A stretch of DNA of 64,000 nt, taken from assembly GCF_009909205.1 (NCBI RefSeq), contig NZ_JAAAPN010000002.1, forward strand, positions 1-64,000, written 5' to 3'. Positions 49,871-57,539 of the stretch are shown here, piece by piece. Position 1 is the stretch's first letter. Each line of letters begins with the position of its first letter. Source of the DNA: Aquabacterium fontiphilum (GTDB taxonomy: Bacteria; Pseudomonadota; Gammaproteobacteria; Burkholderiales; Burkholderiaceae_C). Below the pieces are notes generated by a model. That model did not search any database. It had not been told where the DNA came from and saw nothing but the letters and a program-made list of their open reading frames with translations. Position numbers and translations under genes: made by a program.

Positions 49871-51331
49871 TCAGTGCGGATCACCGCCCGCCGCCATGGC
49901 GGGCGCGCTGCCGCTCGACGGGGCCGACAGGTTCGGGCTGGCCACCATGGCGAGATCCAGGTCGGCCTGGGCCAGCCAGAAGTCGCGCAGCGCATCCAGG
50001 TAGGCCGCCACGCTGTGCACCTGGGCGCGTGCATCGGCCAGCAGGTCGAACACGCCGATCAGCATGCCGTTGTAGCGCAGCAGGTTCTCTTCAGAGATGC
50101 GCTGCTGTAACGGCACGACCTCGTCGCGCAGGTGGCGGGCAATGTCATGGGCCGTGCGATGGTTGACATAGGCCTCGCGCACCTCGGAGCGCGCGCGGAT
50201 GGCCGTCTCGGCCGCGCGGTCCACCGCCTGCAGGTAGACCGCTTCGGCACGGGCCACGCGGGCGCCGCCCCAGTCGAACAGCGGCAACTCGAGCGACACC
50301 TCCCAGCCGGTTGTCGACGGCTCTTCATTGGAGCTGGCGCGGCTGGCGCCGACTTCCAGCACATTGATCAGCCGCGTCTGCCGGGTCAGGCCCAGGTTGG
50401 CTGCGGTGGATTGCGTGGCGGCGACTGCGGCTTTCACATCCAGCCGCTGGGTCATGGCTTCGCGCTCCACCTCGGGGCGTTCGGGCAATGTGGCCGGCAG
50501 ATCGGGCAGGCGCTCTGGCAGCTTGAACGCGGTTTGCGCGCCCCACAGGCCCAGGGCGCGGATCAGGCGCTCGCGCGCGGCGTGTTCGGCGCGCTGTGCA
50601 CGCGCCAGCCCGAGCGCGGCCTCGGCATGAAAGCCCTGTTCGCGCGCCTGCTGCAGCCGGTTGAAGTTGCCCACCTGGGCCATGCGCTGTGCCAGGGTGG
50701 CGCTGGCCTCGGCGGCCTGCATCACCTGCTGCATGTAGCGGCGACGCTCTTGCGCGGCCACGGCCTCGTAGTAGGCCTTGCGCGCCTCGGCGGCCACCTG
50801 CAGCGCCTGCTGGGCCACGCGCAACTGCGTCTGTTGCAGCTGCTGCTCGCTCAGGCGGCTGAGCGTGGGCATGAACACCAGCCGAGCCAGGTTCACGTGG
50901 ATGCCGCGCTCGATCTCGCGCTCGTCGCCCTGACGGGAGCGCCCGAAGCTGAAGCCGGGGTTGGTCAGACGCGTGGCCTGTACCCGGTCGGCGTCGCTGA
51001 TGCCCACCTCGGCATAGGCCGCTTGCAGCCCGCGGTGATTGAGCAGCGCGACCTGCACGGCGCGCTCGGCATCCAGCGGCTGGGCCAGCAGTTCGTTGAC
51101 CCGGTCGGATGCGGCGCGGCGCTCGTCGGCCGTACGGGCCCATTGCAGCGGGCCGCCCGCCAGCTGGGTGGCGCTGTGGGCCGCGGTGTGGGCGCGCACG
51201 CCCTCCAGCCCGCCATCAGTGGCCAGGCTGGCGCAGCCCCCGAGCGCAAGCACCAGCGGCGTCAGCCCCCACAGGGCCAGGCGGCGTGTGCAGCCCGTGC
51301 GGCGCGTGGTGCTTGGCTCAATGGTGCGCAT
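49871..51331 (-). CDS. TolC-family outer-membrane efflux lipoprotein
   Basis: A 486-residue outer-membrane factor. The lipobox LALGGC marks Cys33. The mature protein is almost wholly helical, with two similar halves and coiled-coil stretches (AQQALQVAAEARKAYYEAVA, REQGFHAEAALGLARAQRA). FDWGGARVARAEAVYLQAVD is typical of TolC-family proteins. Such proteins form the outer channel of tripartite pumps. No inner-membrane RND or membrane-fusion partner is in the window, so it may serve a distant pump. It overlaps the upstream small secreted-protein gene by 14 bases. Confidence 0.85.
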   Translation of the reverse strand: MRTIEPSTTRRTGCTRRLALWGLTPLVLALGGCASLATDGGLEGVRAHTAAHSATQLAGGPLQWARTADERRAASDRVNELLAQPLDAERAVQVALLNHRGLQAAYAEVGISDADRVQATRLTNPGFSFGRSRQGDEREIERGIHVNLARLVFMPTLSRLSEQQLQQTQLRVAQQALQVAAEARKAYYEAVAAQERRRYMQQVMQAAEASATLAQRMAQVGNFNRLQQAREQGFHAEAALGLARAQRAEHAARERLIRALGLWGAQTAFKLPERLPDLPATLPERPEVEREAMTQRLDVKAAVAATQSTAANLGLTRQTRLINVLEVGASRASSNEEPSTTGWEVSLELPLFDWGGARVARAEAVYLQAVDRAAETAIRARSEVREAYVNHRTAHDIARHLRDEVVPLQQRISEENLLRYNGMLIGVFDLLADARAQVHSVAAYLDALRDFWLAQADLDLAMVASPNLSAPSSGSAPAMAAGGDPH

Positions 51332-51668
51332 GGCCGTTCTCCTTCCTGGGGGCGGGCGCAGCTTGTGGTGCGTGATTCGGCGCAGGATCCGGCGCGGGAT
51401 CTGTTGCGTGGGCCTCGCGGGCGTAGGCGCGCCAGCCGCCGATGCGGTTGACGCGCTCATTGGCCTGCTGCCAAGACAGTGGCGGCGTCGGCCCGAGGGC
51501 GCGGTAATGGCGCAGGGCCGATTCGTGGTGCAGGGCGGGCACGGGCGCATCGGCCCGGGTCGGATCGTTGGCGTGTGCCGGGGCAGGTGAGACGGTCAGC
51601 AAGGCGGCGCCACAGGCGCAGGCCAGCAGCCAGGCCTGGGCACGCCGGTTCAGGGCAGTTGCATGCAT
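51318..51668 (-). CDS. Small exported hypothetical protein in the copper run
   Basis: A 116-residue protein with a signal peptide (AWLLACACGAALLTVSPAPA, cleavage near AHA at ~35) and a mature part containing LHHESALRHYRALGPTP and WQQANERVNRIGGWRAYARE. It ends in a Pro/His-rich tail (KENGHAHH). No known domain is recognised; the WQQANERV...GGW stretch recalls small proteins found in copper loci. The start is ATG 51668. It overlaps the TolC-like gene, so its product is probably made with that protein. Confidence 0.6.
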   Translation of the reverse strand: MHATALNRRAQAWLLACACGAALLTVSPAPAHANDPTRADAPVPALHHESALRHYRALGPTPPLSWQQANERVNRIGGWRAYAREAHATDPAPDPAPNHAPQAAPAPRKENGHAHH

Positions 51669-51775
51669 GGTGAACTTCGCCCGACCAAGTGAGGCTGGCC
51701 GGACAGGCAGGTGAGGGATGGCGGGAGGAGGGGGCGGGAGGGCGTGTGGGTGCACACGCGCCCGCGCCGTCGAAC

Positions 51776-52186
51776 TCAGGCGGTGCGACGGGTGGGCGGC
51801 CGATCCAGCTGCCGCAGCGTGGCCGATTGCCAGCGTGTGGTGTCGGCTTCGGGCGGGGCGTGTGGCATGTCGGCTGCCACGGGAGCCAGCCAGATGCTAG
51901 GGGGGGCGGTGCCTGTGTTGCAGTGCGCGCAGGCGCTGCAGGTGTGACCGTTGTCGGTGCCCGCCTGGGGTGGCTGCGGCGCGGAGGTGTCCGCATCCGT
52001 GTCCGCGCCCTGGCCCGCCGCATGGTGCGGGCAGGCGTCGACGTCTGCGGCTGCTTCCACTGCAACTGCCACCACCGGCACGTGTACCTGCCCCTGGCAA
52101 TGCGCGCCGCTGACCAGCGCCCAGCCCTTGAGGGGCAGGGTCAGGGCCAGCAGGCAGATCCAGCACAGACGCAAGACGCGAGACAT
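51776..52186 (-). CDS. Cys/His-rich exported hypothetical protein
   Basis: A 136-residue protein with an N-terminal hydrophobic signal (VLRLCWICLLALTLPLKGW) and a mature region rich in Cys, His, Asp and Ala, including DACPHH and HTCSACAHC. The last motif is a plausible soft-metal site. It is the first gene of the minus-strand copper run and is divergent from the patatin gene across 55 bases. No family is named; a copper-binding role is inferred from composition and neighbours. Confidence 0.6.
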   Translation of the reverse strand: MSRVLRLCWICLLALTLPLKGWALVSGAHCQGQVHVPVVAVAVEAAADVDACPHHAAGQGADTDADTSAPQPPQAGTDNGHTCSACAHCNTGTAPPSIWLAPVAADMPHAPPEADTTRWQSATLRQLDRPPTRRTA

Positions 52187-52241
52187 CCGCTCAGCCTAGC
52201 GGCACGTGGCAACCGTGTCAAACCGGTGTAGAAAGAAGGCC

Positions 52242-53240
52242 ATGACCACCGGGCACCCGCCACCATCACCGCAGCAGCCACCACGCTCGCCCGCGCGCAT
52301 CGGTCTCGTGCTGGGCAGCGGCTCGGCGCGCGGGCTGGCGCACCTGGGCGTCGTGCGGGCGTTGGATGAGGCGGGCTTGCGCTGCCACTGCATCGTGGGC
52401 AGCAGCATGGGGGCGCTGGTGGGCGCAATCTGCGCAGCAGGCCAGCAAGACCAGCTGGCTGCCACGTTCCAGGCGTTCGACTGGCGCCGCACGCTGTCGT
52501 TCTTCGACGTGGTGCTGCCACGCTCAGGCCTGCTGGACGGCGCGCGGGTGAGTGAGTTGGTGCGCGAGCATGTCGGCAGCGTCCGCATCGAAGACCTTCC
52601 GGTGCGCTTTGCGGCCGTGGCCACCGACCTCATGACCGGGCAGGAGGTCGCGCTCCAGTCCGGCGACCTCATCGAGGCCGTGCGTGCCAGCATCTCGGTG
52701 CCGGGCATCTTCACGCCCGTGCGGCGCAACGGCAGCATCCTGGTCGACGGTGGCCTGGTCAACCCGGTGCCGGTCAGTGTGGCGCGGGCCATGGGGGCCG
52801 ATGTCGTGATCGCCGTCGATCTGAACCACCAGATCGTGGCGGGCAAGAACTTCCGGCCACTGATAGACCGCACGCCCGTGACCCTGCCTGACGCTGCCCC
52901 CTGGCTGGCCAGTTACCGACGCGCCATGCACGAGTTGCGTGAGCGCCTGCAGGCCAGCGAGTGGGCCAAGGGCCTGGCCCTGGCGCGCGGCGTGGCGCCG
53001 GCCGCGCAAGAGCCGCAGCCCAGCATCTTCGAGGTGCTGCTGGCGTCGATCAACGTGATGGAGACGCGCATCACCCAGACCCGCCTGGCGCTGGAGCCGC
53101 CCGACTTGCTGATCCAGCCGCGGCTGGGCCACATCCGGTTTCTGGAGTTCGCCCGGGCTGACGAGCTGATCCAGATGGGTTACGACGCCGCGCAGCACGC
53201 ACTGGCGCAGTGGCCAGGGCTGCGGACCCCCGACTGCTGA
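52242..53240 (+). CDS. Patatin-like phospholipase (RssA-like)
   Basis: A 332-residue serine hydrolase. The oxyanion loop GSGSARG (25-31), nucleophile Ser55 in GSSMG and the catalytic Asp169 in VDGGLVNP are the patatin dyad elements. This arrangement is that of bacterial RssA/YchK-type proteins. It probably hydrolyses acyl esters of lipids; the true substrate is unknown. ATG 52242 is preferred over an in-frame upstream start (52206) because AGAAGG precedes it. It diverges from the Cys/His-rich gene and converges with the GDT1-type exporter gene. Confidence 0.9.
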   Translation: MTTGHPPPSPQQPPRSPARIGLVLGSGSARGLAHLGVVRALDEAGLRCHCIVGSSMGALVGAICAAGQQDQLAATFQAFDWRRTLSFFDVVLPRSGLLDGARVSELVREHVGSVRIEDLPVRFAAVATDLMTGQEVALQSGDLIEAVRASISVPGIFTPVRRNGSILVDGGLVNPVPVSVARAMGADVVIAVDLNHQIVAGKNFRPLIDRTPVTLPDAAPWLASYRRAMHELRERLQASEWAKGLALARGVAPAAQEPQPSIFEVLLASINVMETRITQTRLALEPPDLLIQPRLGHIRFLEFARADELIQMGYDAAQHALAQWPGLRTPDC

Positions 53241-53263
53241 GCGGCTGCACGTCCCCGCGGGGC

Positions 53264-53842
53264 TCACAAGCCCAGACCGCGTCCGGCGCCCATCAGCGTG
53301 GCCGCACCGAGGATGGCGAACAGCGCGGCAGCGATGCCGTGTACGAGCTTCATCGGGATGCGCTCGGCCAGCTTGTCGCCTGCGAACACGGCCGGCACGT
53401 TGGCCAGCATCATGCCCAGCGTGGTGCCGATCACCACCCACACCATGTCGGCGTACTTCGCAGCCATCGCCACGGTGGCGATCTGCGTCTTGTCGCCCAT
53501 CTCGGCCAGGAAGAAGGTCACCAGCGTGGCACCAAACACGCCCAGCTTGGACGACACATTGGTCTCGTCCTCTTCGATCTTGTCGGGGATCATCGTCCAC
53601 ACGGCCATGCCGATGAAGGACAGGCCCAGCACCCAGCGCAGCGTCTCGGGCTGCACCAGCCGCGTGAGCCAGGCGCCGACGGCGCCAGCCAGCGCATGGT
53701 TGATCAGCGTGGCGATCAGGATGCCAAAGATGATGGGCAGGGGGCGCTTGAAGCGCGCGGCCAGCAAGAAGGCGAGCAACTGGGTCTTGTCGCCGATTTC
53801 GGCCAGCGCCACGACGCCAGTGGAGATGAAGAGAGCTTCCAT
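53264..53842 (-). CDS. TMEM165/GDT1 family manganese exporter (MntX-like)
   Basis: A 192-residue membrane protein with six to seven helices and the duplicated E-x-G-D-K-T motif: EIGDKT (15-20) and EMGDKT (114-119). These acidic motifs form the metal path in GDT1 proteins, which export Mn2+. The two halves are an inverted repeat. A Mn-sensing riboswitch lies just upstream, strongly supporting the substrate. The start ATG 53842 gives the usual short N-terminus. It is downstream of a zinc alcohol dehydrogenase gene on the same strand, separated by the riboswitch. Confidence 0.93.
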   Translation of the reverse strand: MEALFISTGVVALAEIGDKTQLLAFLLAARFKRPLPIIFGILIATLINHALAGAVGAWLTRLVQPETLRWVLGLSFIGMAVWTMIPDKIEEDETNVSSKLGVFGATLVTFFLAEMGDKTQIATVAMAAKYADMVWVVIGTTLGMMLANVPAVFAGDKLAERIPMKLVHGIAAALFAILGAATLMGAGRGLGL

Positions 53843-53920
53843 GTGGGGACACAGATGGGTGCTGGCCGGGACAACAGACGAATGACCACGATGCTTCTCC
53901 GGCCAGCGCAGGAAGCAGGG

Positions 53921-54061
53921 TGGTCAAAGGTCTTGCCAGGCAGTGTGGGCTGTCGACGCCATGGCCTGCGGGCCAAGTGTGTTGACGTCGACCTCGCAAC
54001 GCAGCCGCAAGCGACTTGCAGCCTGTCGGTGCGAGCGGCTACTCCCCCATGACGGGGCAAA
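53921..54061 (-). ncRNA. yybP-ykoY manganese riboswitch
   Basis: Read on the minus strand, the leader of the GDT1-type gene contains the conserved segments GGGGAGTAGCC, GTCAACACACTTGG, GGCGTCGACAGCC and CAAGACCTTTGAC in the correct order, with paired arms between them. These are the marks of the yybP-ykoY Mn2+-binding riboswitch, which turns on exporter genes when manganese is high. About 79 bases separate it from the ATG, room for an expression platform. Boundaries are approximate. Confidence 0.85.
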
Positions 54062-54068
54062 GTGTACC

Positions 54069-55166
54069 TCAGGGCTTGATGGCGACCTTCAGCACGCCGT
54101 CGCGTTGATGAGAAAACAGGTCATAGGCGGCGACGATGTCGTCGAGCTTGTACTCATGCGTCACCAGCACACCCAGATCGAGCCGGTTGGCTGCCAGCAC
54201 GTTCATGAGCCGGCGCATGCGCTCCTTGCCGCCAGGGCACAGCGCGGTACGGATCTGGTGGTCGCCCAGCCCCGCGGCAAAGGCCGACAGCGGGATGGTG
54301 AGGTCTTCGGAGTAGACGCCCAGGCTGGACAGCGTGCCGCCCGGCTTGAGCACCCGCAGGGCCGATTCGAACGTGGTCTGCAGGCCCAGGGCCTCAATGG
54401 ACGAATCGGCGCCCTTGCCCCCGGTGAGCTTCATCACCTCGTCGACCACATCGCATTGCTTGAAGTTGAGCGTGACATCGGCGCCCAGCTTGCGGGCGAT
54501 GCCCAGGCGATGTTCATTGCTGTCGACCGCGATGATGGTGGTGGCGCCCAGCAGCCGCGCACCGGCCGTGGCGCACAGGCCGATCGGCCCTTGTGCGAAC
54601 ACCACCACGGTGTCGCCGATGCGGATGTTGGCGTTCTCGGCGCCCTTGAAGCCGGTGGACATGATGTCCGGGCACATCAGCACCTGCTCATCCGTCAGGC
54701 CATCGGGGATGGGGGCGAGGTTGGCCTGCGCATCGGGCACCAGCACGTACTCGGCCTGCGTGCCGTCGATGAGGTTGCCGAAGCGCCAGCCGGCCGTGGC
54801 CTTGTAGCCGTGGCAGCCGCACAGGCCCTTGGGCACAAGGTAGCTGCCGTCCTGTGCCGGGGCGCCATCCTGTGCGGCATACGAGTTGAAGTTGGGGCAG
54901 ATGGCGCCGGCGATCACGCGCTGGCCTTCCTGATAGCCGACCACGGCGCTGCCGAGCTTCTCGATCACGCCCACAGGCTCGTGGCCCACGGTCAGGCCCC
55001 GTGCGACCGGGTACTCGCCCTTGAGGATGTGCACATCCGTGCCGCAGATCGTGGTGGTGGTGATGCGCACCAGCGCATCGTTGGGGCCGACGTCCGGAAC
55101 GGGCTTGTCGGCGAGTTCGATGCGCCCGGGCTCGACAAACACGGCGGCTTTCATCATGGCGGTCAT
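54069..55166 (-). CDS. Zinc-dependent alcohol dehydrogenase (MDR family)
   Basis: A 365-residue medium-chain dehydrogenase. Catalytic zinc ligands are Cys41 (ICGTDVH) and His62-Glu63 (VGHEPVG). The coenzyme motif is VFAQGPIGLCATAGARLLG. The four-Cys structural-zinc lobe is not recognisable: this stretch reads CPNFNSYAAQDG and later GLCGCHGY. The family group includes broad or secondary alcohol dehydrogenases; substrate is unknown. Start choices are ATG 55166 (MTAMMKAA), 55157 or 55154. It lies upstream of the Mn riboswitch on the same strand. Confidence 0.85.
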   Translation of the reverse strand: MTAMMKAAVFVEPGRIELADKPVPDVGPNDALVRITTTTICGTDVHILKGEYPVARGLTVGHEPVGVIEKLGSAVVGYQEGQRVIAGAICPNFNSYAAQDGAPAQDGSYLVPKGLCGCHGYKATAGWRFGNLIDGTQAEYVLVPDAQANLAPIPDGLTDEQVLMCPDIMSTGFKGAENANIRIGDTVVVFAQGPIGLCATAGARLLGATTIIAVDSNEHRLGIARKLGADVTLNFKQCDVVDEVMKLTGGKGADSSIEALGLQTTFESALRVLKPGGTLSSLGVYSEDLTIPLSAFAAGLGDHQIRTALCPGGKERMRRLMNVLAANRLDLGVLVTHEYKLDDIVAAYDLFSHQRDGVLKVAIKP

Positions 55167-55346
55167 GGTGCGCTCCTTGTTTCGGCAGGAATGGCCAACT
55201 ATAGGCAGGAGCGCCGTCTGTTTGTCATGTCAGTTGGGGCATCGCGCGCTATTCTTGTGCCAGATCAAACCAGCGGCTGCCCCCGTCTCGGCCACCAGCC
55301 GGGTCGGGCGCACAATGATCCCGCGGCGACACCTGAGGAGGCGCGT

Positions 55347-56777
55347 TTGAACGAGAGCACACCTTTCTTCGAGCCCGTGCGCTCGGTGGCCCGTCATGAA
55401 GTGATCACCTGCGATGCCGGCCTGTCGGTCAACGAGGTGGCGGCCATCATGCAGACCCGCAGCATCTCCAGCATCATCGTGAGCCGCGATGGCCAACACG
55501 CCGGCATCATCACCGACCGCGATCTGCGCGCCATGCTGGCCCAGGGGCTGGACCCGCGTACCACCCTGGCGGCCGACATCATGACCGGCCCGCTGATCAC
55601 CATCAGCGAAGACCGACCGCTGTACGAGGCGCTCTATCAGATGAGCCGCCGCCGCATCCATCGCATCTGCGTGACCGACACGACCGGCCAGTTGATCGGC
55701 ATGGTCACGGGCACCGACTTGCAGCGGCTGCAGACGCGCTCTGCGCTCGGGCTGGTGCTGGACATCGAGCGGGCCGGCTCGCTCGACGAACTGCGCGCGC
55801 TGCATGACGAGGTGCAGAAGATGGCCGTCGACCTGTTCCGCCAGGGGCTGCACATCGGTGAACTGGTGGGCACGGTGGCGCGCTTGAACGATCTGCTTCT
55901 GGTGCGCGTTCTCAAGCTGGTGCGACAGGGCTTCCCGACGCTCACCCGGCGATATGCCTTTCTGGTGCTGGGCAGTGAAGGTCGAGGGGAGCAGACCCTG
56001 GCCACCGACCAGGACAACGCCATCGTCTACGCCGACGACCTCTCAACCGAAGAGGTGGCCGAGCTGGAACGCTTCAGCCAGGCCCTGATCCAGGCGCTCA
56101 TCGACATCGGCATCCCGGAGTGCACGGGGGGCATCATGGCCCGCAACCCCGAATGGCGGCGCAGCCTGCGCGACTGGCGCCTGACCGTGCACAAGTGGTA
56201 CAGCACGCCGGTGCCCGACAACGTGGTGCATGGCACCATGTTCTTCGACATGCGTCGGCTGTATGGCGATCCGGCCCTGGCGCAGGAGCTACAGCAGGCG
56301 GTGATCCAGGCAGTGTCCACCAGTGCGCCGTTCCTGGCCCGCTCCGCAGCCAACATCGTGCGCTTCACGCACCCCTTTGGCTGGTTTGGCCGGATCGCGC
56401 TGGAGCTGCGTGACGGTGTACACACCTTCGACGTCAAGAAGAACGGGCTCTTTCCGATCACCGAAGGCGTCAAGGTGCTGATCCAGCAGCAGGGGCTGGT
56501 CGGCGGCAACACGCATCAGCGCATCCAGATGCTGGAGGACGCCAAGGTATTGACGGCCAAGCAGGCCCGTAACCTCACTGCCAGCTTCGACTTGCTGCTG
56601 CAGATGCGGCTGAAGGCCCAGTTCGATGCGCTGACGGCCGGCGAAACCCCGCACAACCATCTGAACTTCGAAGCGCTCGATCGCCTGCAGATTGGCCAGC
56701 TCAAGCTCGCGCTCGAGACGGTGGAGACCTTCGGGCGTTTCCTGGAGCAGCACTTCCAGCTGAGCGCGATGCGCTGA
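55347..56777 (+). CDS. CBS-pair/DUF294 nucleotidyltransferase-like protein
   Basis: A 476-residue cytoplasmic protein with two CBS domains (about 10-70 and 77-132), then a helical linker, a DUF294 GlnD-like nucleotidyltransferase domain and a C-terminal DUF294-linked helical domain. The nucleotidyltransferase motif is GSEGRGEQTLATDQDNA (209-225), with metal-binding Asp221 and Asp223. The usual N-terminal cNMP-binding domain of many relatives is absent. CBS domains bind adenosyl nucleotides, so a nucleotide-sensing role is likely; its substrate is unknown. TTG 55347 is the start: GAGGAG stands 6 bases upstream. Confidence 0.87.
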   Translation: MNESTPFFEPVRSVARHEVITCDAGLSVNEVAAIMQTRSISSIIVSRDGQHAGIITDRDLRAMLAQGLDPRTTLAADIMTGPLITISEDRPLYEALYQMSRRRIHRICVTDTTGQLIGMVTGTDLQRLQTRSALGLVLDIERAGSLDELRALHDEVQKMAVDLFRQGLHIGELVGTVARLNDLLLVRVLKLVRQGFPTLTRRYAFLVLGSEGRGEQTLATDQDNAIVYADDLSTEEVAELERFSQALIQALIDIGIPECTGGIMARNPEWRRSLRDWRLTVHKWYSTPVPDNVVHGTMFFDMRRLYGDPALAQELQQAVIQAVSTSAPFLARSAANIVRFTHPFGWFGRIALELRDGVHTFDVKKNGLFPITEGVKVLIQQQGLVGGNTHQRIQMLEDAKVLTAKQARNLTASFDLLLQMRLKAQFDALTAGETPHNHLNFEALDRLQIGQLKLALETVETFGRFLEQHFQLSAMR

Positions 56778-56798
56778 GATCGCAGCGCGCCGCCTGGT

Positions 56799-57293
56799 TC
56801 AGGCGTCGACGAGCTGGATGGCGGGCACGGCGATGCGTGCGTGGCGCAGCTTCTCACGCGGAGCCAGCACCTTGGCCTGACCCTGAAGCACGGTCTGGCC
56901 GTGCTGGTTCACCACCACGCAATCGAGTGTCACGCGCCGCTTGGCGTCGTCCTTGGCCACCACGGTGGCGGTGGCGGTGAGGCTGTCACCAGGGCGCACG
57001 GGCAGCATGAAGCGCAAGTCCTGTGACAGGTAAATGGTGCCTGCGCCGGGGAAGCGCGTGCCCAGCAGCGCCGAGATCAGCGACGCTGCCCACATGCCAT
57101 GCGCAATGACGCCACCAAACGGCGTGCGGCTCGCGTACTCGGCATCCAGATGCGCGGGGTTGGTGTCGCCCGAGACGGCGGCGAAGGCGACGATGTCTTG
57201 CATCGTGAGGGTGCGCATCAACTGCTGGCTCTGGCCCAGCTGCAGTTCGTCATAGGGAATGTTTTCGACGAGGTCAAGGTCGTGCGAGTTCAT
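56799..57293 (-). CDS. MaoC-like (R)-hydratase/hotdog protein 1
   Basis: A 164-residue hotdog-fold protein. The hydratase motif is AFAAVSGDTNPAHLD (about 38-52) followed by GVIAHGMWAASLISALLG, with the Asp and His used by MaoC-type (R)-specific enoyl-CoA hydratases. It is a close paralogue of the protein encoded at 58962-59462; both open with MNSHDLDL. Such enzymes channel beta-oxidation intermediates to PHA synthesis. Its ATG at 57293 diverges from the MATE gene across 246 bases. Its own promoter is unclear. Confidence 0.88.
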   Translation of the reverse strand: MNSHDLDLVENIPYDELQLGQSQQLMRTLTMQDIVAFAAVSGDTNPAHLDAEYASRTPFGGVIAHGMWAASLISALLGTRFPGAGTIYLSQDLRFMLPVRPGDSLTATATVVAKDDAKRRVTLDCVVVNQHGQTVLQGQAKVLAPREKLRHARIAVPAIQLVDA

Positions 57294-57539
57294 GGACGTG
57301 TACGGCTGACAAGCCAGGCGGGTGCCGGGCTTGTCGCAAGGCAAGGTGAAGGACAGCGGAGGGCCATGCAACGCTGCCGGCGTGCTTGTGGTGCGCCTTG
57401 CGTTACCGTGTCAGGCTTCGGGCCGTGGATGCTGCGGCCACCTGAGAGAAATCATGGGACCATATTCTGACTGTTTCGGACAAGGGTGCGTAACGCGACG
57501 TTACTGCGGGTTGCTGCCGGTGTATGCCGAGCTGAAGTC

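Noticed and set aside
53943-55346. Long upstream extension of the CBS-DUF294 frame
   Set aside because: It runs antisense to the alcohol dehydrogenase gene and over the Mn riboswitch; TTG 55347 has GAGGAG at the right distance and starts directly at the CBS domains.
57482-57539. GTG 57486 as the start of the MATE protein
   Set aside because: It would add 18 residues with no helix or conservation seen and covers a palindrome; ATG 57540 gives a normal N-terminus.
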